DNA from: an uncultured bacterium
Lineage (GTDB): Bacteria > Patescibacteriota > Minisyncoccia > Phycocordibacterales > UBA9973
Assembly: GCA_903862375.1 (NCBI GenBank)
Contig: CAIOXR010000014.1
Location: 1-19,670 of the forward strand
Direction of reading: 5' to 3'
Length of the DNA stretch: 19,670 bases
Below, one piece after another: positions 6,030 through 13,241 of the stretch (its first letter is position 1; each line of letters starts with the position of its first letter). Made by a program: the position numbers and the translations under genes. Under the pieces are notes generated by a model. That model was not told the DNA's origin. It made no database searches and saw only the letters and a list, made by a program, of their open reading frames with translations.

Positions 6030-7406
6030 ATGACCAAACGATCAATTGCTTCTAGAAAGTTATGGAAGCTCGGTATAAATGATTTCAATACCCAATATTT
6101 TGATTTCAATAAAGATGGAGATTTAATAGCTAAAGAAGGGAATAATGTATACAATATTCGTTATCTTGCTGAAAAGTTTGGTACTTCATTAGAAATACTT
6201 TTTCCATATATCATAGAAGAAAGAGTTGAAGACTTACTTGATTTATCATCTTCAATAATAAAAAAACATAAATACCAAGGCAAATTCTTTTATCATTACC
6301 CAATGAAAAGTAATCAAACCAAAGAAGTAGTTATGGCAATGGTAGGTGAAGGAGCAAATATAGAGACATCGTCATACAACGAATTGTATATAATTAAAAA
6401 AATGTTGGAACAAGAATCATTTAATGAGAAAATGAGGATTCTTTGTAACGGTCCAAAAACAGATAAATATATTAATTTAATAGATGAACTTCAACACAGG
6501 GGACTTAAAGTTGTACCAATCATAGAAGGGCCATCTGAATTAAAGACATTTCAAAATTCTAAATATGATGTAGGTATACGTTTAGATATCCCTGTAAAAT
6601 CTAAAACTAATTGGAATAAACAAATTGATAGATTTGGATTTAGTAGGAATGAGCTTTTAAAAATGTCATCATTTAAAAATTTAAAAGTTTTACATTATAG
6701 AATTGGTAAGATTGAAAAACTTTCTGATATGATAGAAACCACAAAGTATGCTTTGAATGTGTATTTTAAACTTAAAGAAACTAACCCAAGTTTAGATACA
6801 ATAGATATTGGTGGAGGAATGCCAATACCTTTTGAAAGAAATAAAAAATATTCTGCAGACAAAATATTAGAAAAATTATTTGAACTACTTAAAAAAGAAT
6901 CAGAAAAAAGAGAAATGCCACATCCAAATCTTATTTGTGAGTGGGGAAGATATATGGTTGCTCCAGCACAAATTACGATATTTAAAGTTATTGATACAAA
7001 GACTATTCACCATAAAGGTGTTGAGGCTAAGAAGTGGTATGTTATTGATGGAAGTCTTATGAATGATCTAGTTGATACATGGGCTATTAATCAAAAATGG
7101 TCTGTATCTCCTATAAATAACAAGTTTGATGGTAAATTAAATGATGTATGGATATCTGGATCTAGTTGTGACTCTGATGATGTATACACAGGTATTGATG
7201 GTTCTATTTCACTTCCTGATTATGAATACAATGAGAATGAACCTTTTTATGTTGTATTTTTTGATACTGGTGCATACCAAGATGCTCTTGCGTCACACCA
7301 TTGTATGCTTTCATCACCAATTAAAATTATTGCTGAGAATGGTCATATAGTTGTTGCGCGCAAAAGAGAATCTCCAGAAGATGTAGGAAAAGAATTTGGT
7401 TGGTAG
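6030..7406 (+). CDS. Arginine decarboxylase-like PLP enzyme (fold III, SpeA-related, short form)
   Basis: A 458-residue fold III PLP decarboxylase, closest by eye to biosynthetic arginine decarboxylase (SpeA), which is usually about 630 residues. The PLP lysine is K93 in YHYPMKSNQ, matching YPIKVNQ of SpeA. Further SpeA-like blocks are ILCNGPKTDKYI, IDIGGGMP around residue 262, ICEWGRYMVAP, the active-site GSSCDSDDV with C380, and FDTGAYQDAL. Two positions are unusual: SpeA has LHFHLGS, but here it is LHYRIGK, so the His that normally stacks on PLP and the phosphate-binding Ser appear replaced by Arg and Lys. The gene stands next to asd, lysC and a carboxynorspermidine dehydrogenase homologue, pointing to polyamine synthesis, either making agmatine or decarboxylating the carboxylated product. 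Substrate is uncertain; the family assignment is solid. Confidence 0.75.
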   Translation: MTKRSIASRKLWKLGINDFNTQYFDFNKDGDLIAKEGNNVYNIRYLAEKFGTSLEILFPYIIEERVEDLLDLSSSIIKKHKYQGKFFYHYPMKSNQTKEVVMAMVGEGANIETSSYNELYIIKKMLEQESFNEKMRILCNGPKTDKYINLIDELQHRGLKVVPIIEGPSELKTFQNSKYDVGIRLDIPVKSKTNWNKQIDRFGFSRNELLKMSSFKNLKVLHYRIGKIEKLSDMIETTKYALNVYFKLKETNPSLDTIDIGGGMPIPFERNKKYSADKILEKLFELLKKESEKREMPHPNLICEWGRYMVAPAQITIFKVIDTKTIHHKGVEAKKWYVIDGSLMNDLVDTWAINQKWSVSPINNKFDGKLNDVWISGSSCDSDDVYTGIDGSISLPDYEYNENEPFYVVFFDTGAYQDALASHHCMLSSPIKIIAENGHIVVARKRESPEDVGKEFGW

Positions 7407-7413
7407 TATATTT

Positions 7414-7422
7414 TGTTATCAT
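7414..7422 (+). promoter_or_regulatory. Possible extended -10 facing repeat C
   Basis: TG-T-TATCAT, identical to the motif before dnaJ, ends exactly where the 5' arm of repeat C begins. No sense-strand gene follows, so a transcript would consist of repeat C, ending in its own TTTTATTT, or would run antisense to asd. The -35 region is poor. Confidence 0.3.
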
Positions 7423-7533
7423 AAAACCTTAATAATAATTTCAGAGGGTCCAGATAATTTTCTGCTGAAAATTTCCTCATTGCTCGGCTCGACAGCCTTG
7501 CGCACGCCCCTCTGAAAATATTATTAAGGTTTT
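7423..7533 (-). repeat. Structured intergenic repeat, copy C (subtype 2)
   Basis: The outer arms 7423-7448 and 7508-7533 are complementary over 26 positions with one mismatch. Inside, read on the reverse strand, are hairpin 1 GGCT-GTCG-AGCC and hairpin 2 GGA-AATTTTC, loop AGCA, GAAAATT, bulged A, TCT. The core is nearly identical to copy D. It fills the gap between convergent decarboxylase and asd genes and overlaps the asd stop codon, so it may also act as a bidirectional terminator (TTTTATTT lies at its right end). Confidence 0.85.
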
Positions 7534-8620
7534 ATTTGATATATCCTTTTTTAACTAATAGTTCAGCATTTAGTATTCCTCCACCCGCTGCTCCACGAAT
7601 TGTATTATGAGAGAGTGCTACAAATTTATAATCAAATACTTTACAATCTCGTAATCTTCCTACAGTTACGGCCATACCTTTATCATTACTTCTATCTTTT
7701 TTAGGTTGAGGTCGATTTTCTTCTTCAGTATAAATAATAGGGTTGATTGGAGCAAATGGTAATTTTAAGTCTTGCGGTATTGATTTAAAATTATTCCAAA
7801 TATTTATTACCGCTTCTTTAGTAGGCTTTTTGTCTTTGAATAATATATTCACTGTTGCAAGGTGACCGTCTGTGACTGGTACTCTTGTACACGTTGCTGA
7901 TATTTTAATATCAGTATTTTTAATAAATTTACCATTCTTTATATTTCCAAGAATTTTAAGTGGTTCATTTTCAGTTTTCTCTTCTTCTCCACCAATATAT
8001 GGAACTACATTGTCTATCATATCAAGACTTGGTACTCCAGGATATCCTGCACCTGAAACAGCTTGAAGGGTAGTTATCATAATCTTTTTGACTTGATAAC
8101 CAGCCATATTTAGGGCATGTATAGGGGTTAAATAGCTCTGTAAGCTACAATTCGGCTTTACTACGATAAAACCCTTACTCCAATTATGATTCTTCTTTTG
8201 TGAAGCTAATATATCCAAATGATCAGAATTTATCTCAGGTATAAGCATAGGTACATCATTAGTCCATCTATTTGCAGATGCATTAGAAACTACTGGCATA
8301 CCAGCTTCTGCATACTTTTCTTCAATTTCTTTTACTAGATTTTTATCACTAATTTCAAATGCAGAAAATACAAAGTCACATTTTTTAGATGCTTTTTCTA
8401 TATTTGCAACATCTTCAACTATAATATTTTTTATCTTCTCAGGTATTTCTGTATTCATCTGCCATCTACCTTTTACTGCTTCTTTATAAGTTACCCCTGC
8501 AGAATTCACTGATGCAGCTAAGTATACAACATCAAACCAAAGATGCTTATCAAGTAACTTTATATAATTTTGACCTACCATACCTGTCGCACCCAATATT
8601 CCAACTTTAAATTTTTTCAT
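7532..8620 (-). CDS. asd: Aspartate-semialdehyde dehydrogenase, archaeal/fungal type
   Basis: A 362-residue Asd that reduces aspartyl phosphate to L-aspartate 4-semialdehyde with NADPH. The N-terminal nucleotide-binding motif is VGILGATGMVGQNYIKLL. The catalytic cysteine is C158 in VVKPNCSLQ and the catalytic histidine is H253 in TRVPVTDGHLATV. The blocks RPQPKKDRSNDKGMAVTVGR and FVALSHNTIRGAAGG near the C-terminus are typical of the archaeal/fungal branch, not the Escherichia coli one. Aspartate kinase lies directly upstream on the same strand, separated by repeat D, so the pair performs two consecutive steps. No gene for lysine, methionine or threonine synthesis is visible; the neighbouring semialdehyde-using dehydrogenase suggests the product feeds polyamine synthesis. 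The gene is bracketed by inverted repeats C and D. Confidence 0.95.
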   Translation of the reverse strand: MKKFKVGILGATGMVGQNYIKLLDKHLWFDVVYLAASVNSAGVTYKEAVKGRWQMNTEIPEKIKNIIVEDVANIEKASKKCDFVFSAFEISDKNLVKEIEEKYAEAGMPVVSNASANRWTNDVPMLIPEINSDHLDILASQKKNHNWSKGFIVVKPNCSLQSYLTPIHALNMAGYQVKKIMITTLQAVSGAGYPGVPSLDMIDNVVPYIGGEEEKTENEPLKILGNIKNGKFIKNTDIKISATCTRVPVTDGHLATVNILFKDKKPTKEAVINIWNNFKSIPQDLKLPFAPINPIIYTEEENRPQPKKDRSNDKGMAVTVGRLRDCKVFDYKFVALSHNTIRGAAGGGILNAELLVKKGYIK

Positions 8621-8631
8621 ATATTTAATTA

Positions 8632-8745
8632 AGTGTAATCAAGTAGTTTCTGATGAGGGCGTGCGCAAGGCTGTCGAGCCGAGCAATAAGGAAATTTTCA
8701 GTAGAAAATTATCCGGACCCGAATCAGATACTATTTGATTACACT
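8632..8745 (+). repeat. Structured intergenic repeat, copy D (subtype 2)
   Basis: The outer arms 8632-8659 and 8718-8745 pair over 28 positions with one G-U and three mismatches, two of them a tandem G-A/A-G. The stem sequence is unrelated to that of copy C, although the enclosed core is nearly identical. Hairpin 1 is GGCT-GTCG-AGCC (8669-8680). Hairpin 2 is GGA-AATTTTC, loop AGTA, GAAAATT, bulged A, TCC (8690-8714). It fills the lysC-asd gap, ending next to the lysC stop codon, and would lie in any lysC-asd transcript. Confidence 0.85.
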
Positions 8746-8746
8746 A

Positions 8747-10057
8747 CTATTTAATAAACTTTTTATGCACAGCTTTGATAATATTATTTATATCATTCGT
8801 TTTTATCACTGCTTCAATACGATAACAATTTTCATAATAAAATGCACTTATAAGTAAATTCGCCTTTTGTTTTACTAATAAGTCATTTAAATTACTAACA
8901 TCTTTGGCATCGAATAATCCAACTAAGTATACCATACTTGCTTTAGTAATTTCTATTTCAGCAATCTTAGTTTTAAGTTCTTCATATACTTTATCAAGCT
9001 GGCTATTACTATTATTTGCAACAATTTGCAAACTATAACGAGTATTACTTATAAGTATAATATCTACTTTATATTTTATAAATGTTTGACTTACTGTAAA
9101 CAATAAATCATTAACTTTAATATTTTCATCAGTTATAAGTATTAGACTTAGATCATTCTTAACACTTACTATCTTTGCACCTTTTTTGACCTTTTTAATT
9201 TCTTTTATTTCTGTTTTTAATTTAGGGTTTGCTATTGATGTTATCTCAACTGTTGTTTTATTTATTTTTACATACTGTATCGCTTTGTCGTGTATAATCT
9301 TCCCAGATTCTTCAGCCTCAAGATAACTTATAGAAGATATAGTCTTGGCATTATTTACTATCTTTGGATCTGCAGATAAAACCCCACCTACATCTTTCCA
9401 GAGTATTATTTTAAGTGCCTTTAGTGCTGATCCTACAAAGCAAGCTGTGGTATCTGTACCACCTCTACCTAAAGTAGTAGTATGGCCAGCTAATGTTATA
9501 CCTGTAAATCCCGCAATAACAGGAACTCCTTCTGAATTCGATATTTTATTAAGAATATTCTTTACAGATATATCATATGCAATATTTGCATTCTTGAAAT
9601 TATCATCAGTAATAATTGGTACTTCTTCAGCAAAAAATTTTTTTGATTTTATTCCTGCAGAATTGAAATATTGGTTTATAATAACAGTAGATAATTTCTC
9701 ACCAAAAGAAACAATTTTATCTTGTACAGATAATTCTATTTCTGGAGTATTTTTTATATTTTTTACAATTATTTCTAATTCATTAAATACTTTTTCTGTT
9801 TCAATTTTAGCTATATTCGAATAGTTTAGATTCATATTCATTTTATCTATTATTTCAAAATGAATATTTTTTATATTACTAATAGAACTTTCTGTTACAG
9901 ATAGTAACTGATCAGTAATACCAGGAAATGCAGAAACAACAACTATAGGAAAATATCCTTTTTTAAGTTGCTCATTTAACCTTTTCGCTATAATTGGGAA
10001 TAATTCATTTTTCAATATTCCACCCCCAAATTTATTTATAATAATTGGTTTAGACAT
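8747..10057 (-). CDS. lysC: Aspartate kinase (monofunctional)
   Basis: A 436-residue aspartokinase that phosphorylates L-aspartate. The amino acid kinase domain starts with the signature NKFGGG (K9-G12, where most members have KFGGTS) and includes ITLAGHTTTLGRGGTDTTA (188-205) and LWKDVGGVLSADPKIV (219-234). The C-terminal ~135 residues form two ACT-like segments (SLILITDENIKV... and ASMVYLVGLF...), which in the family carry feedback inhibition. There is no homoserine dehydrogenase fusion. With asd downstream it forms a two-step route to aspartate semialdehyde. The reverse-strand promoter TTGATT-16-TATAAT overlaps a palindrome shared with the divergent dehydrogenase gene. Confidence 0.94.
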   Translation of the reverse strand: MSKPIIINKFGGGILKNELFPIIAKRLNEQLKKGYFPIVVVSAFPGITDQLLSVTESSISNIKNIHFEIIDKMNMNLNYSNIAKIETEKVFNELEIIVKNIKNTPEIELSVQDKIVSFGEKLSTVIINQYFNSAGIKSKKFFAEEVPIITDDNFKNANIAYDISVKNILNKISNSEGVPVIAGFTGITLAGHTTTLGRGGTDTTACFVGSALKALKIILWKDVGGVLSADPKIVNNAKTISSISYLEAEESGKIIHDKAIQYVKINKTTVEITSIANPKLKTEIKEIKKVKKGAKIVSVKNDLSLILITDENIKVNDLLFTVSQTFIKYKVDIILISNTRYSLQIVANNSNSQLDKVYEELKTKIAEIEITKASMVYLVGLFDAKDVSNLNDLLVKQKANLLISAFYYENCYRIEAVIKTNDINNIIKAVHKKFIK

Positions 10058-10085
10058 TATATTTAATTTAATAATAAACTCTTTG

Positions 10086-10113
10086 ATTATAGTATATATG
10101 CTATATAAATCAA
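10086..10113 (-). promoter_or_regulatory. lysC promoter
   Basis: On the reverse strand, TTGATT (plus-strand 10108-10113), a 16-base spacer and a perfect TATAAT (10086-10091) give a strong sigma-70 promoter. The start would be near 10079, about 20 bases before the lysC ATG. Confidence 0.65.
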
Positions 10114-10134
10114 TAGATAATAATATCTATTGAT
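10109..10134. promoter_or_regulatory. Palindrome between lysC and the dehydrogenase gene, candidate operator
   Basis: The perfect 11-base arms ATCAATAGATA and TATCTATTGAT enclose ATAA. It overlaps the -35 of the lysC promoter and lies about 84 bases before the divergent dehydrogenase start. A weaker forward promoter candidate (TTTATA at 10137, TAAAAT at 10160, spacing 17) begins just beyond it. Its position suits joint control of both directions. Confidence 0.5.
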
Positions 10135-10217
10135 ACTTTATATTTTATCAAATTTGTAGTAAAATTAATGAGTTAATAATTAATAAGAAACTTAGTGAAA
10201 CTAAGTAAAATATATTT

Positions 10218-11468
10218 ATGTCAAAAATATTAGTTATCGGGTGCGGAAATGTAGGTAGTGTAGGTTTACATAAAATGGCTCAATTCAGAGACACTTTTTC
10301 AGAAATCCATGTTGTAGGCAGAACTCAAAGTAAATGTGAAGCTGTCCGTGAATCAGTATTAAAGAAGTCAAAAGGTAAAGTAGATTTACAAATTCACATT
10401 ACAGATGTGGGTATGAATGATAACTTCTTGAAATTGCTTAAAGAGGTAAATCCTATTTTAGTTGTAAACTGGGGAAGCCCATATGACAATCTTGTTGTTA
10501 TGGATGCTTGTTTGGAGTATGGAGTGAATTATATCGACACAGCTTGTTATGAGAATCCTGCAAAGTATGGCTTTTCTTACAAGCTTCAGCTTGCTAAAAA
10601 TGAAGAATTTAAAAAGAAAAATCTTCTAGCTATTTTGGGTTCAGGTTTTGATCCTGGAGTATCAAATATATATTCTGCTTATGCTCGTGATTACCTTTTT
10701 GATAAGATAGATAGTATAGATATTCTTGATTGTAATGGGGGTTCTAAAGATGAAAAAATTAAATTTGCACCAAACTTTGATCCCGAAATAAATCTTCGTG
10801 AACTTATCTTACCAATTAAATTCTGGGAGAATGGTAAATGGCAAGAAAGAATGAAACTAATAGATGAAGATGCACCATTCTTTGAATTTAATTTCCCACA
10901 AGCAGGCAAGTTCACTCCGTACCTTATGTATCATGAAGAACTTGAAACAATTCCTGCTCATATACCAGAACTTAAGAGGATTCGTTTTTGGATGACATTT
11001 TCAAAAACTTATCTTACATATCTAAGAGTATTATACAATATTGGTCTTACACGCATTGATACTATCGATTATAATGGACAAAAAGTAGTCCCTGTAAAAT
11101 TCTTAAAAGCTATACTTCCTAAAGGTGAAGATTTCAATAAGAGTTACAAAGGTAAGACAAATATTGGGAATATCATTTCCGGAGTAAAAAATGGTAAAAA
11201 GAAATGTGTATATATTTATAATGTTTGTGACCACACAGAAGCTTTCAAAGAAACTGGTGGTAATGCTATAGGGTATACAACTGCGATACCGACAGTCACT
11301 TGCGCAAAGCTTGTTCTTGAAGGTAAGTGGGGAGGTGTAGGTACTAAAAATACTGAAGATAAAACATTAGATTCAAAGATATTTATTGAAGAAATGGCAA
11401 AAGTTGGCTTAACAACAAATATAAAGAAACTAAAAGATATCCCTTCTGCTCTAAAAAAAGGATACTAA
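10218..11468 (+). CDS. Carboxynorspermidine/carboxyspermidine dehydrogenase-like protein (saccharopine dehydrogenase family)
   Basis: A 416-residue enzyme of the saccharopine dehydrogenase superfamily. The Rossmann motif is VIGCGNVGSVG (G8, G10, G13), followed by NWGSPYDNLVVMDACLEYGVNYIDTA and GSGFDPGVSN (141-150). The C-terminal half has features I associate with carboxynorspermidine dehydrogenase, not lysine-pathway saccharopine enzymes: NFDPEINLRE, YLMYHEELETIPAHI, TYLRVLYNIGLTRID, YIYNVCDHTEAFKETGG and VLEGKWGGVG. The family condenses L-aspartate semialdehyde with putrescine, diaminopropane or, in the carboxyaminopropylagmatine route, agmatine, using NADPH. Aspartate kinase and Asd, which make the semialdehyde, lie divergently next door. 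The amine substrate cannot be read from the sequence. A hairpin and 40-58 bases separate it from the Cys-rich genes. Confidence 0.82.
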   Translation: MSKILVIGCGNVGSVGLHKMAQFRDTFSEIHVVGRTQSKCEAVRESVLKKSKGKVDLQIHITDVGMNDNFLKLLKEVNPILVVNWGSPYDNLVVMDACLEYGVNYIDTACYENPAKYGFSYKLQLAKNEEFKKKNLLAILGSGFDPGVSNIYSAYARDYLFDKIDSIDILDCNGGSKDEKIKFAPNFDPEINLRELILPIKFWENGKWQERMKLIDEDAPFFEFNFPQAGKFTPYLMYHEELETIPAHIPELKRIRFWMTFSKTYLTYLRVLYNIGLTRIDTIDYNGQKVVPVKFLKAILPKGEDFNKSYKGKTNIGNIISGVKNGKKKCVYIYNVCDHTEAFKETGGNAIGYTTAIPTVTCAKLVLEGKWGGVGTKNTEDKTLDSKIFIEEMAKVGLTTNIKKLKDIPSALKKGY

Positions 11469-11473
11469 TCTTG

Positions 11474-11494
11474 CTTAGGAGCTCAACTCCTAAG
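11474..11494 (+). terminator. Hairpin after the dehydrogenase gene
   Basis: CTTAGGAG and CTCCTAAG form a perfect 8-base stem around CTCAA, 5 bases after the stop codon. It lacks a following T-run (TAAAAC follows), so it is more likely a partial terminator or a 3'-end protecting structure between the dehydrogenase and the Cys-rich operon than a complete stop. Confidence 0.45.
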
Positions 11495-11526
11495 TAAAAC
11501 ACAACTTAATGTTGGTAAAAGTAAAT

Positions 11527-13236
11527 ATGGAATGTAAATCCGAAAATAAAAGATGTCAGAATTGTAAGAAAGACTTTATTATTGAGCCTGAGGATTTTCT
11601 ATTCTATGAGAAGATTAAAGTACCTCCTCCAACCTTTTGTCCGGAGTGTAGGATGGTAAGGAGATTTTCTTTTCAAAATACTTGGAATTTATTTTGGAAT
11701 AAATGTAATAAATGTGGAGAAAAAACACTATCAAGATATCATCAAGTTCAACCAATTAAAGTTTATTGTCAATCATGTTGGTGGAAAGATGATTGGGATG
11801 GAACTGAGCTTAGTTTAGAATACGATAAATCTCGCCCATTTTTAGAACAAATTAAAGAGTTAATTATTCACACTTCTAATGTATCACTAAATAATCTTTA
11901 TACAAGTAACAACAATTGCATATATGTAAACAGTACAGCATGGTCTAAGGATTGTTACATGACCTTTTGGGCTGATTATTGTGATACAGTATATTTTTCA
12001 ACGATATTAAATACTTTAAAATATAGTTCTGATTGCATTCGAGGATACTATTCTGAGCTTTGCTATGAGTCTATAGGCTTTAGTCGATGTTATAGAACTT
12101 TTTATTCTGAAGAATGTGATGACTGTATAGATGTATGGTTTTCTCGTGACTGCTATAATTGTACAAATTGTATAGGATGTGTAAATTTAAGAGGAGAAAG
12201 TAATTGTATATTTAATATTAAATATACTAAGGAGGAATACACAAATAAATTAAAAGAATTAAATTTAAATTCATGGAAGAATATTAATGATTTGAGAGTT
12301 AAATCACTTGAATTTTGGTTATCAAAACCTATTCGAGAATATCATGGGCACTCTATGAGTGTGAATGTAACAGGAGATTATGTGTATGAATCAAAGAATT
12401 CTAAAGAAATGTATCTGAGTAATGGTGCTGAAGATTGTAAGTATTGTCAATTTATTAATGTTAAACCTGCAAAAGATTGTTTTGATTATTCTGGTTGGGG
12501 AAATAATTCAGAGTTAATTTATGAATCTACAGTAGTAGGTGAAAATTCTAGTAATATATTTTTTTCATTTGAATGCTGGCCTGATAGTATGAATTTACAA
12601 TATTGCATTTGGAACATAGGATGTAAAGATAATTTTGGTTGTGTCAATCTTAAAAGAAAGAGATATTGTATTTTGAATAAAGAATATTCAAAAGAAGAAT
12701 ATGAAAAACTTAGAAATGAAATTATTGAAGATATGAAAGTTAATCCATATATTGATAATACAGGTCATAAGTATCTATATGGTGAATTCTTTCCACCTGA
12801 GTTTAGTTGTTTTCCTTATAATAAATCAAATGCAATGAGATTCTTTCCAAAAACCAGTGAAGAAGTAATAAATTTTGGAAGTAAGTGGTCAGAAGTAGAA
12901 AATCCTAATCATACGATAACTATTAGTGCTTCAGACTTACCAGATAATATAGAAACTACGGATGATTCAATATTAGATGAGATAATTGGTTGCTCTATTT
13001 GTAATCGTGCATATAAAATAGTAGAAGGCGAGTTAAACTTACTAAGAAAAATGAATATACCAATTCCTCACGAGTGCCCTAAGTGCAGAGAGAATAGACG
13101 ATTTACAAGAATGGATGCTATCAAATTATACAAAAGGAACTGTATGAAGTGTAATACAGAGATAAATACTCCATATTCACCAAACAGTAAAGAGATAGTA
13201 TACTGTGTAAAGTGCTATCAGAATGAATTTAATTAA
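11527..13236 (+). CDS. Large Cys-rich zinc-ribbon repeat protein, paralog 1
   Basis: Function unknown; I recognise the type as a recurrent uncharacterised family in CPR genomes. I chose the ATG at 11527 over the in-frame one at 11509 because it puts the N-terminal CxxC pairs at residues 10/13, 38/41, 60/63 and 81/84, exactly as in paralog 2. These form two zinc-ribbon-like units carrying FYEKIKVPPPT-CPEC and ending in W-D-DWD. Two central arms follow, each ending in a CxGC-L-x-x-x-YC/NCI-N-Y-x-EEY block (SRDCYNCTNCIGCVNL and DNFGCVNLKRKRYCILNKEY). The first arm shows a repeat rhythm of 9, 12 or 18 residues marked by (D/N/E/L)C. The C-terminus repeats the zinc module with CSIC, CPKC, CMKC and CVKC. 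There are about 39 cysteines and no signal peptide or membrane segment. It begins a run of genes spaced 3-5 bases apart through murD to the S51-like gene. Confidence 0.8.
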   Translation: MECKSENKRCQNCKKDFIIEPEDFLFYEKIKVPPPTFCPECRMVRRFSFQNTWNLFWNKCNKCGEKTLSRYHQVQPIKVYCQSCWWKDDWDGTELSLEYDKSRPFLEQIKELIIHTSNVSLNNLYTSNNNCIYVNSTAWSKDCYMTFWADYCDTVYFSTILNTLKYSSDCIRGYYSELCYESIGFSRCYRTFYSEECDDCIDVWFSRDCYNCTNCIGCVNLRGESNCIFNIKYTKEEYTNKLKELNLNSWKNINDLRVKSLEFWLSKPIREYHGHSMSVNVTGDYVYESKNSKEMYLSNGAEDCKYCQFINVKPAKDCFDYSGWGNNSELIYESTVVGENSSNIFFSFECWPDSMNLQYCIWNIGCKDNFGCVNLKRKRYCILNKEYSKEEYEKLRNEIIEDMKVNPYIDNTGHKYLYGEFFPPEFSCFPYNKSNAMRFFPKTSEEVINFGSKWSEVENPNHTITISASDLPDNIETTDDSILDEIIGCSICNRAYKIVEGELNLLRKMNIPIPHECPKCRENRRFTRMDAIKLYKRNCMKCNTEINTPYSPNSKEIVYCVKCYQNEFN

Positions 13237-13241
13237 TATAC

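Noticed and set aside
2541..8745. Integron attC sites
   Set aside because: The repeats are hairpins with a bulged base, but no GTTRRRY/RYYYAAC boxes are seen, there is no integrase, and pairs flank genes in inverted orientation, whereas attC sites share one orientation.
2541..8745. REP elements of RAYT transposases or IS200/IS605 ends
   Set aside because: REPs are much shorter with a GTAG next to one hairpin. These elements have three stems, and no transposase gene is in the window. Not excluded genome-wide.
9345..9824. Forward reading frame of 159 codons inside lysC
   Set aside because: It is the complement of well-conserved aspartate kinase motifs and has no independent support.
10218..11468. 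Saccharopine dehydrogenase of lysine metabolism
   Set aside because: No other lysine gene is nearby, and the C-terminal half carries blocks typical of carboxynorspermidine dehydrogenase; neighbours make its semialdehyde substrate.
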